Counted from the stretch's first letter, positions 1 to 9,080 are shown. The stretch: 57,390 bases of DNA from an uncultured Bacteroidales bacterium (GCA_902788315.1 CADAJS010000001.1:235962-293351), one strand, 5' to 3'. Numbers and translations are program-made. Notes: generated by a model from the sequence alone, not told the origin.

Positions 1-657
1 AGGCATGAGGCGAGCTGTGCGGGTGGTCGTACGGCCAAGGTCCTTCACGGAGAGAGCCTGTGTATAGGCATAGCGCATGGTGTCAAGCACACTGGCGGGG
101 GCATATACATCCACCGAATCGGGGCTGACCGAGACGCTCTGGATATAACTCTGCGCCGAGGGGGTAAAGGTACCCACGGGGCGCACGGGAAGTCGGTAAC
201 ACAATCCGCGGTTGAAGTAGAACTCCAGCGTGTCGGGCCGCAAGCCCTGCACCTGAGTGGTACCATCCAGCTGATGCTGCACGACCCGCAGCACATCGCC
301 TTGGGGCACCTGGCCACGTCCGCTCACGGCACCGTTGTCGTAATCCTGAAAATCGAGCATCACGGGGCGCATCGCACGAAGACGCCAGTGGTAGCCCACC
401 AGTGTGGTACCCTTGTCCCGCACAGCCACATGAACCACCTCGGGCAGCGGCGTAGTGATACGCACCGTCTCGGGCACTCCATTCAACTGCAGGGGCACGT
501 CGATCTCACTCTCGAAGGTGTCGCGCAAGGCCGTCACGAGCCAGAAGGAAGCCGAGATGATGAGACACAGAAAGAACACCCCGAATCTCCCGCGCTGTTC
601 TTTGCTTAGGAAACCCCGGGCCGCCTGAAGATATTGTCTCACGCGGCGTGACATCAT
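1..657 (-). CDS. YbbR-like domain protein, 3' end cut by window edge
   Basis: Reading the minus strand from the ATG at 657 gives an open frame that runs off the window. The protein starts MMSRRVRQYLQAARGF and has one N-terminal membrane anchor at about residues 24-42 (FGVFFLCLIISASFWLVTAL), followed by an extracytoplasmic beta-rich part with pairs such as EIDVPLQLNGVPE and LPVRPVGTFTPSAQSYIQSV, typical of YbbR repeats. YbbR proteins are envelope-associated. In Gram-positive bacteria they regulate the c-di-AMP cyclase, but the role in Bacteroidetes is unclear. The order nusB-yajC-ybbR, usually followed by coaE, is conserved in Bacteroidales and supports the call. The start lies 58 bases after the yajC stop, so co-transcription is likely. 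About 219 codons are visible. Confidence 0.8.
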   Translation of the reverse strand, partial: MMSRRVRQYLQAARGFLSKEQRGRFGVFFLCLIISASFWLVTALRDTFESEIDVPLQLNGVPETVRITTPLPEVVHVAVRDKGTTLVGYHWRLRAMRPVMLDFQDYDNGAVSGRGQVPQGDVLRVVQHQLDGTTQVQGLRPDTLEFYFNRGLCYRLPVRPVGTFTPSAQSYIQSVSVSPDSVDVYAPASVLDTMRYAYTQALSVKDLGRTTTRTARLMP

Positions 658-715
658 GCGTAACAAGTAATAAAACCTGGCCGCAGGACAGAAGCGCAGC
701 CAGAGGTGAAGGAGT

Positions 716-1012
716 TTACTGAGTGGGCTGGGCTGTAGCGTACACCGAGTTGCGGTCCACCTTGATCTTCACGCCATTGGCCACCTCGATCATCAACGCA
801 TTGTCAGCCTCGTCAATGGCGCGCACGGTGCCGTAAATGCCACCGGCCGTCACGACAGCCTGTCCCACGGTAATGCCGCTGCGGAACTTCATTATCTCCT
901 TCTGCCGCTTCTGCTGCGGACGAATCATAAAAAACCATGCAATAGCAAAGATGATCACTATCATCAGCAGTGGGGAAAACGAACTGCCGGCGGCTGCTTG
1001 CATCAGAATCAT
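716..1012 (-). CDS. yajC: Preprotein translocase subunit YajC
   Basis: A 98-residue protein with one N-terminal membrane helix (about residues 12-30, SPLLMIVIIFAIAWFFMIRP) followed at once by the family signature RPQQKRQKE. The short basic cytoplasmic domain includes GITVGQAVVTAGGIYGTV, as in other YajC proteins. YajC associates with SecDF and the SecYEG translocon in the inner membrane and is not essential in E. coli. Length is normal. A second ATG three codons in (MQAAAG) is an alternative start. It sits 35 bp downstream of nusB and upstream of ybbR on the same strand, the usual Bacteroidales arrangement. Confidence 0.93.
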   Translation of the reverse strand: MILMQAAAGSSFSPLLMIVIIFAIAWFFMIRPQQKRQKEIMKFRSGITVGQAVVTAGGIYGTVRAIDEADNALMIEVANGVKIKVDRNSVYATAQPTQ

Positions 1013-1047
1013 AGTCTTTATCGTTTAATAGGTTTATATATTGTTTC

Positions 1048-2043
1048 TTATTCTACATCTGCTTCGACATCACTTTCGACGACATCTTCGCCAGACTCTT
1101 TAGGCGGAGTCTGAGGCGCTGTCTTCACCAACTTCTTCTCTTCGAGGAGCTGTTTCGAGATGTGGTCAAGCGTGGCATTGACATACTTGCCGCTCTTGGG
1201 AGTGCTGTACATCTTGGCCAGCTCGACGTATTCGTTGATACTCACACTGATGGGGATGGAGGGGAAGGACGTGATCTCGGCCAGGGCCACCTGCATGATG
1301 ACACGGTCCATCAAGGCCACACGCCCCAGATCCCAACGGCGCGTGGTGGCACCAATGAGGCTCAGCAGGTAGTCGGCATTGGCCAGCGTGCGGCGCAGCA
1401 GGCGGATGGCAAACTCGCGGTCCGTGTCGTCGCGGAACTCAGGCAGCAGCGGAGTGTCGGGAGTCGTCTGCTCGGTGAACCGATTGATGGTCTTCAGCAC
1501 AAAGGTATCGACAATGGCCTTATCATCGTTCCAATAGAGACTATTCTCCTCAAGAATAGCATCTATCTCATCGTTGTTGCAGATAAGGGCGCGATAGATT
1601 TGCCTCCACAAATCACGGTCCTCGGCAAAGGTGGAGGTGGGCTTAGCCATATATTCCTTATAGAAATCGGTATCTTCTACCTTCATATATAACGCGCGCA
1701 CGAACTCTTCCCGGTCGCTCCAGAAGCGATTATGGTTATCGAGGAACTCCTTCAACTGGCGGTTCGACTCCAATTGTAACATAAATTGATTATCAACGAA
1801 CTTGGTGCTCTCGGTCTCATAACGTCCCAGACGAGTGAGACGCGACTGTCTCATTTGTTGAATCCGCACAGCCACCCTGTTCATTTCTACCATCAAGAGA
1901 AGTAGATAGTTATATAACTCGTATGCCTTCGACATACTCATGAGCAACTCCTTCTCAGCCTGCTCCGGACGAGCATCACCTTGCTGATAGTATGAGTAGG
2001 TTATTTGGACGACTTTTTGTCGTATAAGTTCGCGATTTATCAT
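1048..2043 (-). CDS. nusB: Transcription antitermination factor NusB
   Basis: 331 residues. The NusB fold lies in the C-terminal half: TNRFTEQTTPDTPLLPEF, then DREFAIRLLRRTLANADYLLSL and RRWDLGRVALMDRVIMQVAL, followed by the signature EITSFPSIPISVSINEYVEL and AKMYSTPKSGKYVNATLD. NusB with S10 (NusE) binds boxA RNA and promotes antitermination of rRNA operons. The E. coli protein is about 140 residues; the long N-terminal helical extension (residues 1-170) and acidic C-terminal tail (ESGEDVVESDVEADVE) are usual for Bacteroidetes NusB. A -7 promoter element lies 24 bases upstream. First gene of the nusB-yajC-ybbR group. Confidence 0.93.
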   Translation of the reverse strand: MINRELIRQKVVQITYSYYQQGDARPEQAEKELLMSMSKAYELYNYLLLLMVEMNRVAVRIQQMRQSRLTRLGRYETESTKFVDNQFMLQLESNRQLKEFLDNHNRFWSDREEFVRALYMKVEDTDFYKEYMAKPTSTFAEDRDLWRQIYRALICNNDEIDAILEENSLYWNDDKAIVDTFVLKTINRFTEQTTPDTPLLPEFRDDTDREFAIRLLRRTLANADYLLSLIGATTRRWDLGRVALMDRVIMQVALAEITSFPSIPISVSINEYVELAKMYSTPKSGKYVNATLDHISKQLLEEKKLVKTAPQTPPKESGEDVVESDVEADVE

Positions 2044-2066
2044 GTTCTATTTACTGAAAAGACACG

Positions 2067-2074
2067 CAAAAGTA
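2067..2074 (-). promoter_or_regulatory. -7 promoter element for nusB
   Basis: On the minus strand TACTTTTG matches the Bacteroidetes -7 consensus TAnnTTTG and ends 23 bases before the nusB ATG. No clear TTTG -33 element is seen at the usual 19-20 bp spacing, so the promoter may be weak or rely on another upstream contact. Confidence 0.5.
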
Positions 2075-2170
2075 CGCATTTTGCACCAAATAGAAACATT
2101 TTTTCTCATTTTTTTTGGTAGATTAAGAAAATATACAGAATTTTGGGAGCCAATATTTATATAATGTAAC

Positions 2171-2509
2171 ATGGAAGAAAGCAAAAAAGCCCTCGAGGGC
2201 AAGGAGAAAGACATTCTGTTCTCAAGAACAATCAAGGCAGGGCAGCGTATCTACTACGTTGACGTGAAGCAAAACCGCAAGGAGGAGATGTACCTGAGCA
2301 TCACGGAGAGCAAAAAAGTTCTCTCCGGCAGTCAGGAATCGCCCCAAGTGAATTACGAGAAGCACAAGATCTTCATCTACCAAGAAGACTTCCAAAAGTT
2401 CCGCGACAGCCTCCAGGAAGCCATGAAATATATCGAAGGAATGCAGGAAAAGCCCGAAACCTCATTCGATATGGGCGAAGATGAAATAAAAATAGACTTG
2501 GAATTTTGA
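2171..2509 (+). CDS. DUF3276 / PUR-family nucleic acid-binding protein
   Basis: 112 residues. The sequence ILFSRTIKAGQRIYYVDVKQ, then KEEMYLSITESKKV, and a C-terminal IFIYQEDFQKFRDSLQEAM matches the Bacteroidetes DUF3276 family, which has the PUR-alpha-like fold and binds single-stranded nucleic acid. Length is typical. It diverges from nusB across a 127-base AT-rich gap and lies just upstream of rplY. The rplY promoter overlaps its last codons, so rplY can be transcribed independently. The molecular role in vivo is not established for this family. Confidence 0.8.
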   Translation: MEESKKALEGKEKDILFSRTIKAGQRIYYVDVKQNRKEEMYLSITESKKVLSGSQESPQVNYEKHKIFIYQEDFQKFRDSLQEAMKYIEGMQEKPETSFDMGEDEIKIDLEF

Positions 2510-2535
2510 GGTTTCGACAAAAAAGCGTAACTTTG
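2505..2535 (+). promoter_or_regulatory. Promoter for rplY operon
   Basis: TTTG at 2505-2508 is separated by 19 bp from TAACTTTG at 2528-2535, a full Bacteroidetes sigma-70 promoter. The -33 box overlaps the stop codon of the DUF3276 gene. The rplY start follows 78 bases downstream, leaving a 5' leader of about 70 bases. Confidence 0.7.
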
Positions 2536-2613
2536 CGCCGCTTTTGAAGCCGTGTGATGGCGAATTAAGCATGAGAACACTTAATTTAGAGTAACACAAA
2601 ACCAAACAAAACG

Positions 2614-3210
2614 ATGAAAACAATTGAAGTACAAGGCACCGCTCGCGTAGCAAACGGCAAGAAGGGTGCACGTGAGATTCGCAAGACAGGCGCAGTGCCC
2701 TGCAACCTGTATGGAGTACAGAAGGACGAGAACGGCAAGCCCGTGGCTCAGAGCTTCACGGTGAGCCAGGAAGGCCTCCGCAAACTGGTGTACACGCCCG
2801 AGATTTACAGCGTGGACCTTACCATTGACGGCAAGACCTGCAAGGCCATCATGAAGGAACTGCAGTTCCACCCCGTAACAGACCGCCTGATGCACGTGGA
2901 CTTCCTGGAGATTACCGAGGACAAGCCCATCGTGATGGAAGTGCCCATCAAGCTCACAGGTCTGGCAGAAGGTGTCAAGGCTGGTGGTAAGCTGGCCGCC
3001 AACGTGCGCAAGCTGAAGGTTCGTGCCCCGTACACACAGATTCCTGAGACACTGAATATCGACGTTACCAACCTGGGTCTGGGCAAGACCATCAAGGTGG
3101 CCGAGCTTTCGTTCGAGGGTCTGGAACTCATCACGAGCCCCAGCGTTGTTGTTTGCCAGGTGAAGATGACACGTAGCGCCATGAGTGCTGCAGCCAAGAA
3201 GGAAGAATAA
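2614..3210 (+). CDS. rplY: 50S ribosomal protein L25 (CTC-type)
   Basis: 198 residues, the long L25/TL5/Ctc form. The N-terminal L25 domain (about 1-95) starts MKTIEVQGTARVANGKKGAR and includes GAVPCNLYGVQKD. The C-terminal TL5 beta domain (about 96-190) includes FLEITEDKPIVMEVPIKLTG and LAANVRKLKVRAPYTQIPE. It binds 5S rRNA at the central protuberance. Length agrees with the family. It heads a plus-strand group with pth 19 bases downstream and has its own good promoter. Confidence 0.95.
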   Translation: MKTIEVQGTARVANGKKGAREIRKTGAVPCNLYGVQKDENGKPVAQSFTVSQEGLRKLVYTPEIYSVDLTIDGKTCKAIMKELQFHPVTDRLMHVDFLEITEDKPIVMEVPIKLTGLAEGVKAGGKLAANVRKLKVRAPYTQIPETLNIDVTNLGLGKTIKVAELSFEGLELITSPSVVVCQVKMTRSAMSAAAKKEE

Positions 3211-3229
3211 TCCACCCTCGACCGACTGA

Positions 3230-3793
3230 ATGAAGTACCTGATAACAGGGCTGGGCAACATCGGATACGAATACGATGGCACCCGCCACAATATCGGATT
3301 TAGAGTATTGGACGCCCTGGCTAAGGCGTCCAATATTGTTTTTGAGGACAAGCGATATGGCTTCGTGGCCCGCATGCGGGTGAAGAATGCCGAGTTGGTA
3401 CTCTTGAAGCCGTCCACGTTCATGAACCTCAGTGGGAATGCCGTGCGCTACTGGATGCAGCAGGAGAAGGTGCCGCTCGAGAATCTGCTCGTCGTCGTAG
3501 ACGACCTCAGCCTCCCCTTGGGCACCATCCGGATGAAGCCCGGAGGCAGCGCCGGCGGACACAACGGCTTGCGACACATCGCCCAGGTGCTGGGCACCGA
3601 GGGGTACAACCGACTTCGCTTCGGCATCGGCAACGACTTCCCGCGCGGAGCACAGGTGGACTTCGTGTTGAGCACCTTCACACCGGAGGAAGAGAAACTG
3701 GTGGACGAGAAGGCCCTCGTGGCCTGCGAGGCCATCAAGGCATTTGCGCTGAGCGGCATCCAGTTCGCCATGTGCAACTATAACGGAAAATAA
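3230..3793 (+). CDS. pth: Peptidyl-tRNA hydrolase
   Basis: 187 residues. It cleaves the ester bond of peptidyl-tRNA released from stalled ribosomes. Family signatures are intact: [19 protein letters not shown] with N10 and catalytic H20, [10 protein letters not shown] with N66, [10 protein letters not shown] with the conserved Asp at 91, and [11 protein letters not shown] with N112. These match N10, H20, N68, D93 and N114 of the E. coli enzyme. It lies 19 bases after rplY and 13 before pepT; the rplY-pth pairing is widespread in bacteria. Confidence 0.95.
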   Translation: MKYLITGLGNIGYEYDGTRHNIGFRVLDALAKASNIVFEDKRYGFVARMRVKNAELVLLKPSTFMNLSGNAVRYWMQQEKVPLENLLVVVDDLSLPLGTIRMKPGGSAGGHNGLRHIAQVLGTEGYNRLRFGIGNDFPRGAQVDFVLSTFTPEEEKLVDEKALVACEAIKAFALSGIQFAMCNYNGK

Positions 3794-3806
3794 TAAAGCA
3801 AACGTC

Positions 3807-5036
3807 ATGGAATTAGTTGATAGATTCTTAAAGTACGTGTCCTTTGACACACAATCCAGCGAAAAGAACGAGGCTACCTGCCCGAGTACGGAGAAGCAGT
3901 ATGTACTGGCACGCTATCTGAAGGACGAGCTCGAAGCCCTCGGCATGCAGGAGGTGGAGATGGACGAGCATGCATACGTCTATGCCACCCTGCCGGCCAA
4001 CACCGACCGAAAGGTCCCGACCATCGGCTTTATTGCCCATATGGACACGAGCCCCGACTGTAGCGGAGCCGACATAAAACCCCGTATCATCCACAACTAT
4101 GACGGAACAGACATCGTTCTGAACGAGGCATCTGGCATCACAACAAGCGTAGAACAGTTCCCCGAACTGAAAGACCATGTGGGCGAGGACCTCATCGTTA
4201 CCGACGGAACCACCCTCTTGGGTGCCGACGACAAGGCGGGCATCGCCGAGATAGTCACCGCCATGACCTATCTGATGGCTCACCCCGAGATTGAGCACGG
4301 GAAGATTCGCATCGCCTTCAACCCCGACGAGGAGATAGGCGCAGGCGCCCATCTGTTCGATGTAGCAAAGTTCGGCTGCGAATGGGCCTATACCATGGAC
4401 GGAGGCGAAGTAGGCGAACTGGAATACGAGAACTTCAATGCCGCCAGCGCCAAGGTGCACATACAGGGTCGCAACGTACATCCCGGCTATGCCAAGGGGA
4501 AGATGACCAATGCCTGTCTGCTCGCCGGCGAATTTGTACGCCTGCTGCCAGAAAGCGAGACACCGCAAGCCACCGAAGGCTACGAGGGCTTCTACCACCT
4601 GTGTGGCATGGAGGCCACTGTGGAGGAAGCCACACTCTCCTACATCATCCGCGACCACGACCGCGAAATCTTCGAGCAGCGCAAGCAGCGGATGCTGGAC
4701 GAGGTGGCAAAGATGAACGCCCGTCTGGGCAAGGACATCGTGAGCGTGGAGATCAAGGACCAGTATTACAACATGCTCAGCCAGCTGCAAGACAAGCAGC
4801 AGATTACGGATATTGCCCGCCGAGCCATCGAGGAGGCCTGCGGCTTCTGCCGTGTGGTGCCCATCCGTGGCGGCACCGACGGCGCACAGCTCTCCTTCAA
4901 GGGCCTCCCCTGCCCAAACATTTTTGCTGGAGGTCTTAATTTCCACGGACGCAATGAGTTCGTTCCCATCCAGAGCATGGAGAAAGCCATGATGACGGTG
5001 GTGAACATTTGCCGACTGACAGCCGAAGTGAAGTGA
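3807..5036 (+). CDS. pepT: Peptidase T (tripeptide aminopeptidase)
   Basis: 409 residues, full length for the M20B zinc tripeptidase family. H78 and D80 in [13 protein letters not shown]141 in LLGADDKAG, the general-base region E175/E176 in NPDEEIGAG, the dimerisation-domain region around [14 protein letters not shown], and a C-terminal [15 protein letters not shown] are all present. It releases the N-terminal residue of tripeptides in the cytoplasm. It overlaps hslR by one base (TGATG), so the two are translationally coupled. Placement between pth and hslR may be lineage-specific. Confidence 0.95.
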   Translation: MELVDRFLKYVSFDTQSSEKNEATCPSTEKQYVLARYLKDELEALGMQEVEMDEHAYVYATLPANTDRKVPTIGFIAHMDTSPDCSGADIKPRIIHNYDGTDIVLNEASGITTSVEQFPELKDHVGEDLIVTDGTTLLGADDKAGIAEIVTAMTYLMAHPEIEHGKIRIAFNPDEEIGAGAHLFDVAKFGCEWAYTMDGGEVGELEYENFNAASAKVHIQGRNVHPGYAKGKMTNACLLAGEFVRLLPESETPQATEGYEGFYHLCGMEATVEEATLSYIIRDHDREIFEQRKQRMLDEVAKMNARLGKDIVSVEIKDQYYNMLSQLQDKQQITDIARRAIEEACGFCRVVPIRGGTDGAQLSFKGLPCPNIFAGGLNFHGRNEFVPIQSMEKAMMTVVNICRLTAEVK

Positions 5037-5470
5037 TGGCCAACACCGAAGCACGCATCGACAAATGGCTGTGGGCCGCACGCATCTTCAAGACGCGCAC
5101 CATAGCTGCCGCCGCCTGCAAGAAAGGCCAGGTGAGCATGCACGGCGCACAGCTCAAGGCCAGCCGCACGGTGAAGGCGGGCGACGTCGTCGATGTACGG
5201 AAACCGCCCGTCACCTACAGTTTCCTCGTGCTACAACCCATCGAGAAGCGCGTAGGCGCCAAGCTGCTGCCCGAGGTGCTCGAGAACGTGACGTCAGCCG
5301 AGCAGTATGAGCTACTGGAGATGAGCAAGATAAGCGGCTTTGTCAATCGTGCAAAGGGAAGCGGACGCCCCACGAAGAAGGAGCGCCGCAGCCTGGACGA
5401 GTTTGCCAACGAGACGCCCATGTTCATCGCCGACTTCGACTTCGACATGGACGATGACGAGGAAGAGTGA
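5036..5470 (+). CDS. hslR: S4-domain RNA-binding protein, heat-shock protein 15 type
   Basis: 144 residues from the ATG at 5036 ([20 protein letters not shown]). The S4 domain covers about residues 5-65: RIDKWLWAARIFKTRT, CKKGQVSMHGAQLKASRTVK and GDVVDVRKPP. Hsp15 rescues 50S subunits carrying stalled nascent chains. After the S4 domain comes a basic stretch (RAKGSGRPTKKERR) and a strongly acidic tail (DFDFDMDDDEEE), common in Bacteroidetes homologues. An in-frame ATG 27 bases upstream lies inside pepT; the 1-base stop/start overlap makes 5036 the likelier start. Confidence 0.85.
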   Translation: MANTEARIDKWLWAARIFKTRTIAAAACKKGQVSMHGAQLKASRTVKAGDVVDVRKPPVTYSFLVLQPIEKRVGAKLLPEVLENVTSAEQYELLEMSKISGFVNRAKGSGRPTKKERRSLDEFANETPMFIADFDFDMDDDEEE

Positions 5471-5517
5471 ACGTTGAGACACAAAAGAGTCAAGGATCCA
5501 CATTATATTCGCCTGCA

Positions 5518-5982
5518 ATGGACTATGAATTAGACAAGACCGACCTGCTTATCCTGCGCACACTGCAGCAGAATGCACGGCTGACCATCAAGGAGATGGC
5601 AACCGAGGTGCACCTCTCCTCGACGCCCGTCTTCGAACGCATGAAGCGCCTCGAGCGGCTGGGGTATGTAAAGAAATACATTGCCGTGCTCGACGCCGCC
5701 AAACTGAACAAGGGTTTCCTCGTCTTCTGCAATGTCAAGCTGCGCCGCATGAACACGTCCATCGCCTCCGACTTCACAGAGCGCATCAGGCAGGTGCCGC
5801 AGGTAACCGAATGCTACAACATCAGCGGCAACTTCGACTATCTACTCAAGATTCACGCTGCCGACATGCACGACTATCAGGACTTCCTGCTGAACACCCT
5901 GGGAGCCATCGAAAGTGTGGGCAGCATCGAGAGCACCTTCGTCATGGAAGAAATCAAACACGAATACGGGCTGAACATATAG
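5518..5982 (+). CDS. Lrp/AsnC family transcriptional regulator
   Basis: 154 residues from ATG 5518 (MDYELDKTDLLILRTLQQNA). The N-terminal winged helix-turn-helix covers about residues 5-60 (LTIKEMATEVHLSSTPVFER, then MKRLERLGYVKKY), followed by the RAM/AsnC ligand-binding domain (TECYNISGNFDYLLKIHAAD, then MHDYQDFLLNTLGAIESVGS). These regulators form octamers and respond to amino acids. The family cannot be narrowed to a specific effector from sequence. A GTG 51 bases upstream overlapping the hslR stop is a possible earlier start, but the conserved N-terminus begins at 5518. It sits between hslR and dnaG. Confidence 0.88.
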   Translation: MDYELDKTDLLILRTLQQNARLTIKEMATEVHLSSTPVFERMKRLERLGYVKKYIAVLDAAKLNKGFLVFCNVKLRRMNTSIASDFTERIRQVPQVTECYNISGNFDYLLKIHAADMHDYQDFLLNTLGAIESVGSIESTFVMEEIKHEYGLNI

Positions 5983-5990
5983 TTGGATGA

Positions 5991-6018
5991 GGGATTAGGG
6001 ATTAGAGATTAGGGATAT
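5991..6018 (+). repeat. 7-bp tandem repeat at the dnaG start
   Basis: Four heptamers, GGGATTA, GGGATTA, GAGATTA and GGGATAT, run directly into the dnaG ATG (6017-6019). The purine-rich units are the only Shine-Dalgarno-like sequence in front of dnaG, so the copy number and phase of the repeat could set translation initiation. Confidence 0.7.
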
Positions 6019-8077
6019 GATAGACCGCGTGACCATAGACAAGATAATGGATGCCGCCAACATCGTGGATGTGGTGTCCGACTTCGTCACGCTGCGCCGT
6101 GCGGGAGCCAACCTCAAGGGCCTCTGCCCTTTCCACGACGACCGCACCCCCTCCTTTATGGTGTCGCCGGCCAAGAATTATTGCAAGTGCTTCGCCTGCG
6201 GCAAGGGTGGCAATCCCGTGGGCTTCATCATGGAGCACGAGCAGCTGAGCTATCCCGAAGCCTTGCGCTATCTGGCCCGCAAATACGGAATTCCCATCGA
6301 GGAAAAAGAGCTGACGCCCGAGGAGAAACAGTCTCAGGGCGACCGCGAAAGCATGTTCATCGTCAATGAATGGGCCCGCGACTGGTTCCGACATCAGCTC
6401 CACGACACCGACGACGGGATGGCCATCGGCATGGCCTACTTCCACGGGCGCGGTTTCCGCGACGATATCATCGAACGGTTCCAGCTGGGCTACTGCCCGG
6501 ACAACCGCACACACAGCATGGCCGAGGACGCTCTCAAGGCCGGATACCAGGAGAAGTACCTTATCAATACGATTGACGAACACGACCCGAAGAACAGTGT
6601 CGGCACCGGCCTGTGCATCAAGAACGAGCACGGCACGTGGCGCGACCGCTTCCGTGGCCGCGTCATCTGGCCCATCTTCAGCATGAGCGGACGCGTGGCA
6701 GGCTTCGGCGGGCGCGTGCTCGACGCAGCCACCAAGGGCGTAAACGTGAAATACCTCAACTCGCCCGAAAGCGTCGTCTATAGCAAACGCAAGGAGCTCT
6801 TCGGCCTCTTCCAAGCCAAGGAAGCCATCCGCCGACAGGACCTGTGCTATCTCGTGGAGGGATATACCGACGTGATGGCCATGCACCAGATGGGGGTGGA
6901 GAACGTAGTGGCGTCGTCGGGTACCGCACTCACCACCGACCAGATACGCCTCATCCACCGCATGACGAGCAATATCACCGTCATCTTCGACGGCGACGAA
7001 GCCGGCATCCACGCCAGCGAGCGCGGTATCGACATGCTCCTGGCCGAGGGGATGGACGTAAAGCTGCTGCTGCTGCCCGACGGCGACGACCCCGACAGCT
7101 TTGCCCGCAAGCACAACGCCACCGAGTATCAAGAGTATCTCAAGACGCACCAGGTGGATTTCATCAACTTCAAGACGGCCAACACGCTGGCCTCGGCACA
7201 GGGCGACCCCGTCCGGTTGGCACAACTCATCAGCAACATCGTGGAGAGCATTGCCGTGATTCCTGATGAAATCAAACGCGTGCTCTATATCCGCCAGGCA
7301 TCGCAGACACTGCAGATGGACGAGAAGCTGATCACCACCTCAGTGCAGAAACAGATGCAGAAACTGGCCGAGGAACGGCGCAAGGAACGCGAGCGCGAAC
7401 AGCGCCGAGGCGTGCCTCTGCCCGAAGGTGAGACTGCACCGCCCGACATTCCGACTGCCGACGGGCCAGAACCCATGCTGCCGACGTCTGCCCCAGACGA
7501 GAGCATGCCGACCGGCACGGTGCTGCCACCCCCGACGACGCAGGACGCCATGGAGCGCCCCATCATGCAGATGCTCGTGCGCTACGGCGAGCAGCAGATG
7601 TGCGTGGTCGAGGGAGAAAACGGCGAGGACATACCCCTCACCGTCATCGAGTACATATATTATAGTATGAAGGAGGACGGATTCGAGCTGCAGGAACCGC
7701 TCTACCGGCAGATGCTCGACGAGGCGATGCAGCATCTGCACGACGAAGGCTTCACAGCCGAACACTACTTCCTGAACCACCCGGACCAGCGCCTGAGCAG
7801 CACGGCCTTCGACCTCTCCACCGACCGCGAGCAGCTGAGCCGCATACACGGAGAGCAGTACAGCGTACATCCGGCCGAGACGGTGCCGCCAATGATAGCC
7901 AGCCTGAAGCTCTCCCACGTGAAAGCCGAGCTGAAACAGATTATCGAGCAGACCAAACGGCCCGAGAACCTAAAAAACCACGAGGCATTCCGCGCACTGA
8001 TGGAACGCTATAACAAAAAGAAACACCTGGCCGACCTTCTGGCCAAGGAAGCCGGCGACCGCGTGGTGCTGCGCTGA
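6017..8077 (+). CDS. dnaG: DNA primase
   Basis: 686 residues. It makes RNA primers at the replication fork. The N-terminal CHC2 zinc finger is intact (C37, H40, C58, C61 in LCPFHDDRTPSF and KCFACGKGG). The TOPRIM catalytic core follows, with YLVEGYTDVMAMHQ near residue 280 and FDGDEAG near 324. A low-complexity proline/glutamate-rich linker (about 455-515, EGETAPPDIPTADGPEPM) joins the core to the C-terminal helicase-binding domain. Length and linker are usual for Bacteroidetes. It is the last gene of the plus-strand run from rplY, 34 bases after the Lrp regulator. Confidence 0.96.
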   Translation: MIDRVTIDKIMDAANIVDVVSDFVTLRRAGANLKGLCPFHDDRTPSFMVSPAKNYCKCFACGKGGNPVGFIMEHEQLSYPEALRYLARKYGIPIEEKELTPEEKQSQGDRESMFIVNEWARDWFRHQLHDTDDGMAIGMAYFHGRGFRDDIIERFQLGYCPDNRTHSMAEDALKAGYQEKYLINTIDEHDPKNSVGTGLCIKNEHGTWRDRFRGRVIWPIFSMSGRVAGFGGRVLDAATKGVNVKYLNSPESVVYSKRKELFGLFQAKEAIRRQDLCYLVEGYTDVMAMHQMGVENVVASSGTALTTDQIRLIHRMTSNITVIFDGDEAGIHASERGIDMLLAEGMDVKLLLLPDGDDPDSFARKHNATEYQEYLKTHQVDFINFKTANTLASAQGDPVRLAQLISNIVESIAVIPDEIKRVLYIRQASQTLQMDEKLITTSVQKQMQKLAEERRKEREREQRRGVPLPEGETAPPDIPTADGPEPMLPTSAPDESMPTGTVLPPPTTQDAMERPIMQMLVRYGEQQMCVVEGENGEDIPLTVIEYIYYSMKEDGFELQEPLYRQMLDEAMQHLHDEGFTAEHYFLNHPDQRLSSTAFDLSTDREQLSRIHGEQYSVHPAETVPPMIASLKLSHVKAELKQIIEQTKRPENLKNHEAFRALMERYNKKKHLADLLAKEAGDRVVLR

Positions 8078-8501
8078 GCATACCGCCGTCCCCCTACCCC
8101 ATTCCACCGCCTTCTGTACACGAAGCCGCCTGCCGCCAGGCAAGGCGACCAGCCGCCTCATTGTAAGTATTTCATACCATAATCGCACTTTCCCCCTCCG
8201 AACACATGCACCCCGAATGAGGGGAAAATGGCACTTTTTGGGGCAAAAAAGGCGGTATTTCGGAGAACGAAAGAAGATAACACGCTAAGAATCAGGATAC
8301 GCAAAAATTCAAAAAATTCCGTGCGCACGACCACAGGCTCGCGTTTGCGCGATTGTGACAGCAAGAAGACGGGTTGGTGGAGTGTCGCGGACGATTTGGT
8401 GATACGTCGCGGCGGCCCTCGCGGCACGCCACGAAGGCCGATGTCGAACTTAGCGTCAATCTACGAAATATAAAATGTAAAGAAAAACACTACATTGAGG
8501 C
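8078..8501. other. Intergenic region between convergent dnaG and folE
   Basis: 424 bases without a convincing gene. It holds several poly-A/T stretches (8225-8260, 8300-8320) and a 22-bp-period repeat array at 8357-8444. An 81-codon open frame (8228-8473, plus) is probably spurious: it has no family match I recognise, is rich in Arg/Lys, and crosses the repeat array. No intrinsic terminator with a clear T-run is seen for either gene. Confidence 0.6.
8357..8444. repeat. 22-bp-period intergenic array, locus A
   Basis: Four diverged units start at 8357, 8379, 8401 and 8423, each 22 bp. Units 1 and 2 end in GACGGGTTGGT and GACGATTTGGT at the same phase. The second matches the end of the first unit of the array at 43592 exactly (GACGATTTGGT). 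Unit 4 begins GGCACGCCACGAAG, close to GGCAGGCCACCGAC at 43592. A fifth weaker unit may follow at 8445. Confidence 0.55.
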
Positions 8502-9080
8502 TCAGCCCTTGATAAGCTGCAGGAACTCCTCACGCGTCTTGGCCTGATTGAAAGCACCGCAGAAGTCGCTCGTGGTAGTGTAGCTCCCCTGCTTCTGCAC
8601 GCCGCGCATCTGCATGCACATGTGCTGTGCCTCCACCACCACCATCACGCCCAGCGGGCTCAGAGCCTCCTGGATGCACTCGCGTATCTGCTTGGTCATG
8701 CGCTCCTGGATCTGCAGGCGGCGGGCAAAACAGTCCACCACACGGGCTATCTTGCTCAGCCCCGTGACCTGCCCGTTCGGGATATAAGCCACATGCACTC
8801 GCCCATAGAAGGGCAGCACATGGTGTTCGCAGAGGGAATAGAAATTGATGTCACGCACGATGACCATCTGCCGATAGTCCTCATGAAACTTAGCCGAGTT
8901 GAGTATCTCAATGGGGTTCTGCGCATAACCCGACGTCAGCTCGGCCATAGCACGAGCCACACGCAACGGCGTGCGCTGCAAGCCCTCGCGCTGGGGATCC
9001 TCGCCCATCAGCTCGATGATGCGTGCCACGTGGAGGGAAATCTCGTGCTGTACGGGCGCAGCAGTAGTCTTATTATCCAT
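8502..9080 (-). CDS. folE: GTP cyclohydrolase I
   Basis: 192 residues from ATG 9080 ([15 protein letters not shown]). It converts GTP to 7,8-dihydroneopterin triphosphate, the first step of folate synthesis. Zinc ligands are present (C84, H86/H87 in [11 protein letters not shown] and C155 in HMCMQMRG), as are the core motifs [24 protein letters not shown] and [11 protein letters not shown]. The first base of its start codon overlaps the last base of the SPOR gene stop codon (TGATG), so they are coupled. Last gene of the DUF1599-DoxX-tpiA-SPOR-folE cluster, which recurs in Bacteroidales. Confidence 0.96.
   Translation of the reverse strand: MDNKTTAAPVQHEISLHVARIIELMGEDPQREGLQRTPLRVARAMAELTSGYAQNPIEILNSAKFHEDYRQMVIVRDINFYSLCEHHVLPFYGRVHVAYIPNGQVTGLSKIARVVDCFARRLQIQERMTKQIRECIQEALSPLGVMVVVEAQHMCMQMRGVQKQGSYTTTSDFCGAFNQAKTREEFLQLIKG

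Noticed and set aside
3828..5081. Long minus-strand open frame (417 codons) opposite pepT
   Set aside because: It is an antisense shadow of a clear pepT gene in GC-rich DNA, with no recognisable domain.
6002..7225. Long minus-strand open frame (407 codons) opposite dnaG
   Set aside because: Antisense to conserved primase coding sequence. Its composition reflects the complementary codons, and no domain or start context supports it.
8228..8473. Small plus-strand open frame (81 codons) between dnaG and folE
   Set aside because: It crosses the 22-bp array, is rich in Arg and Lys, and has no promoter or recognisable family; more likely non-coding.
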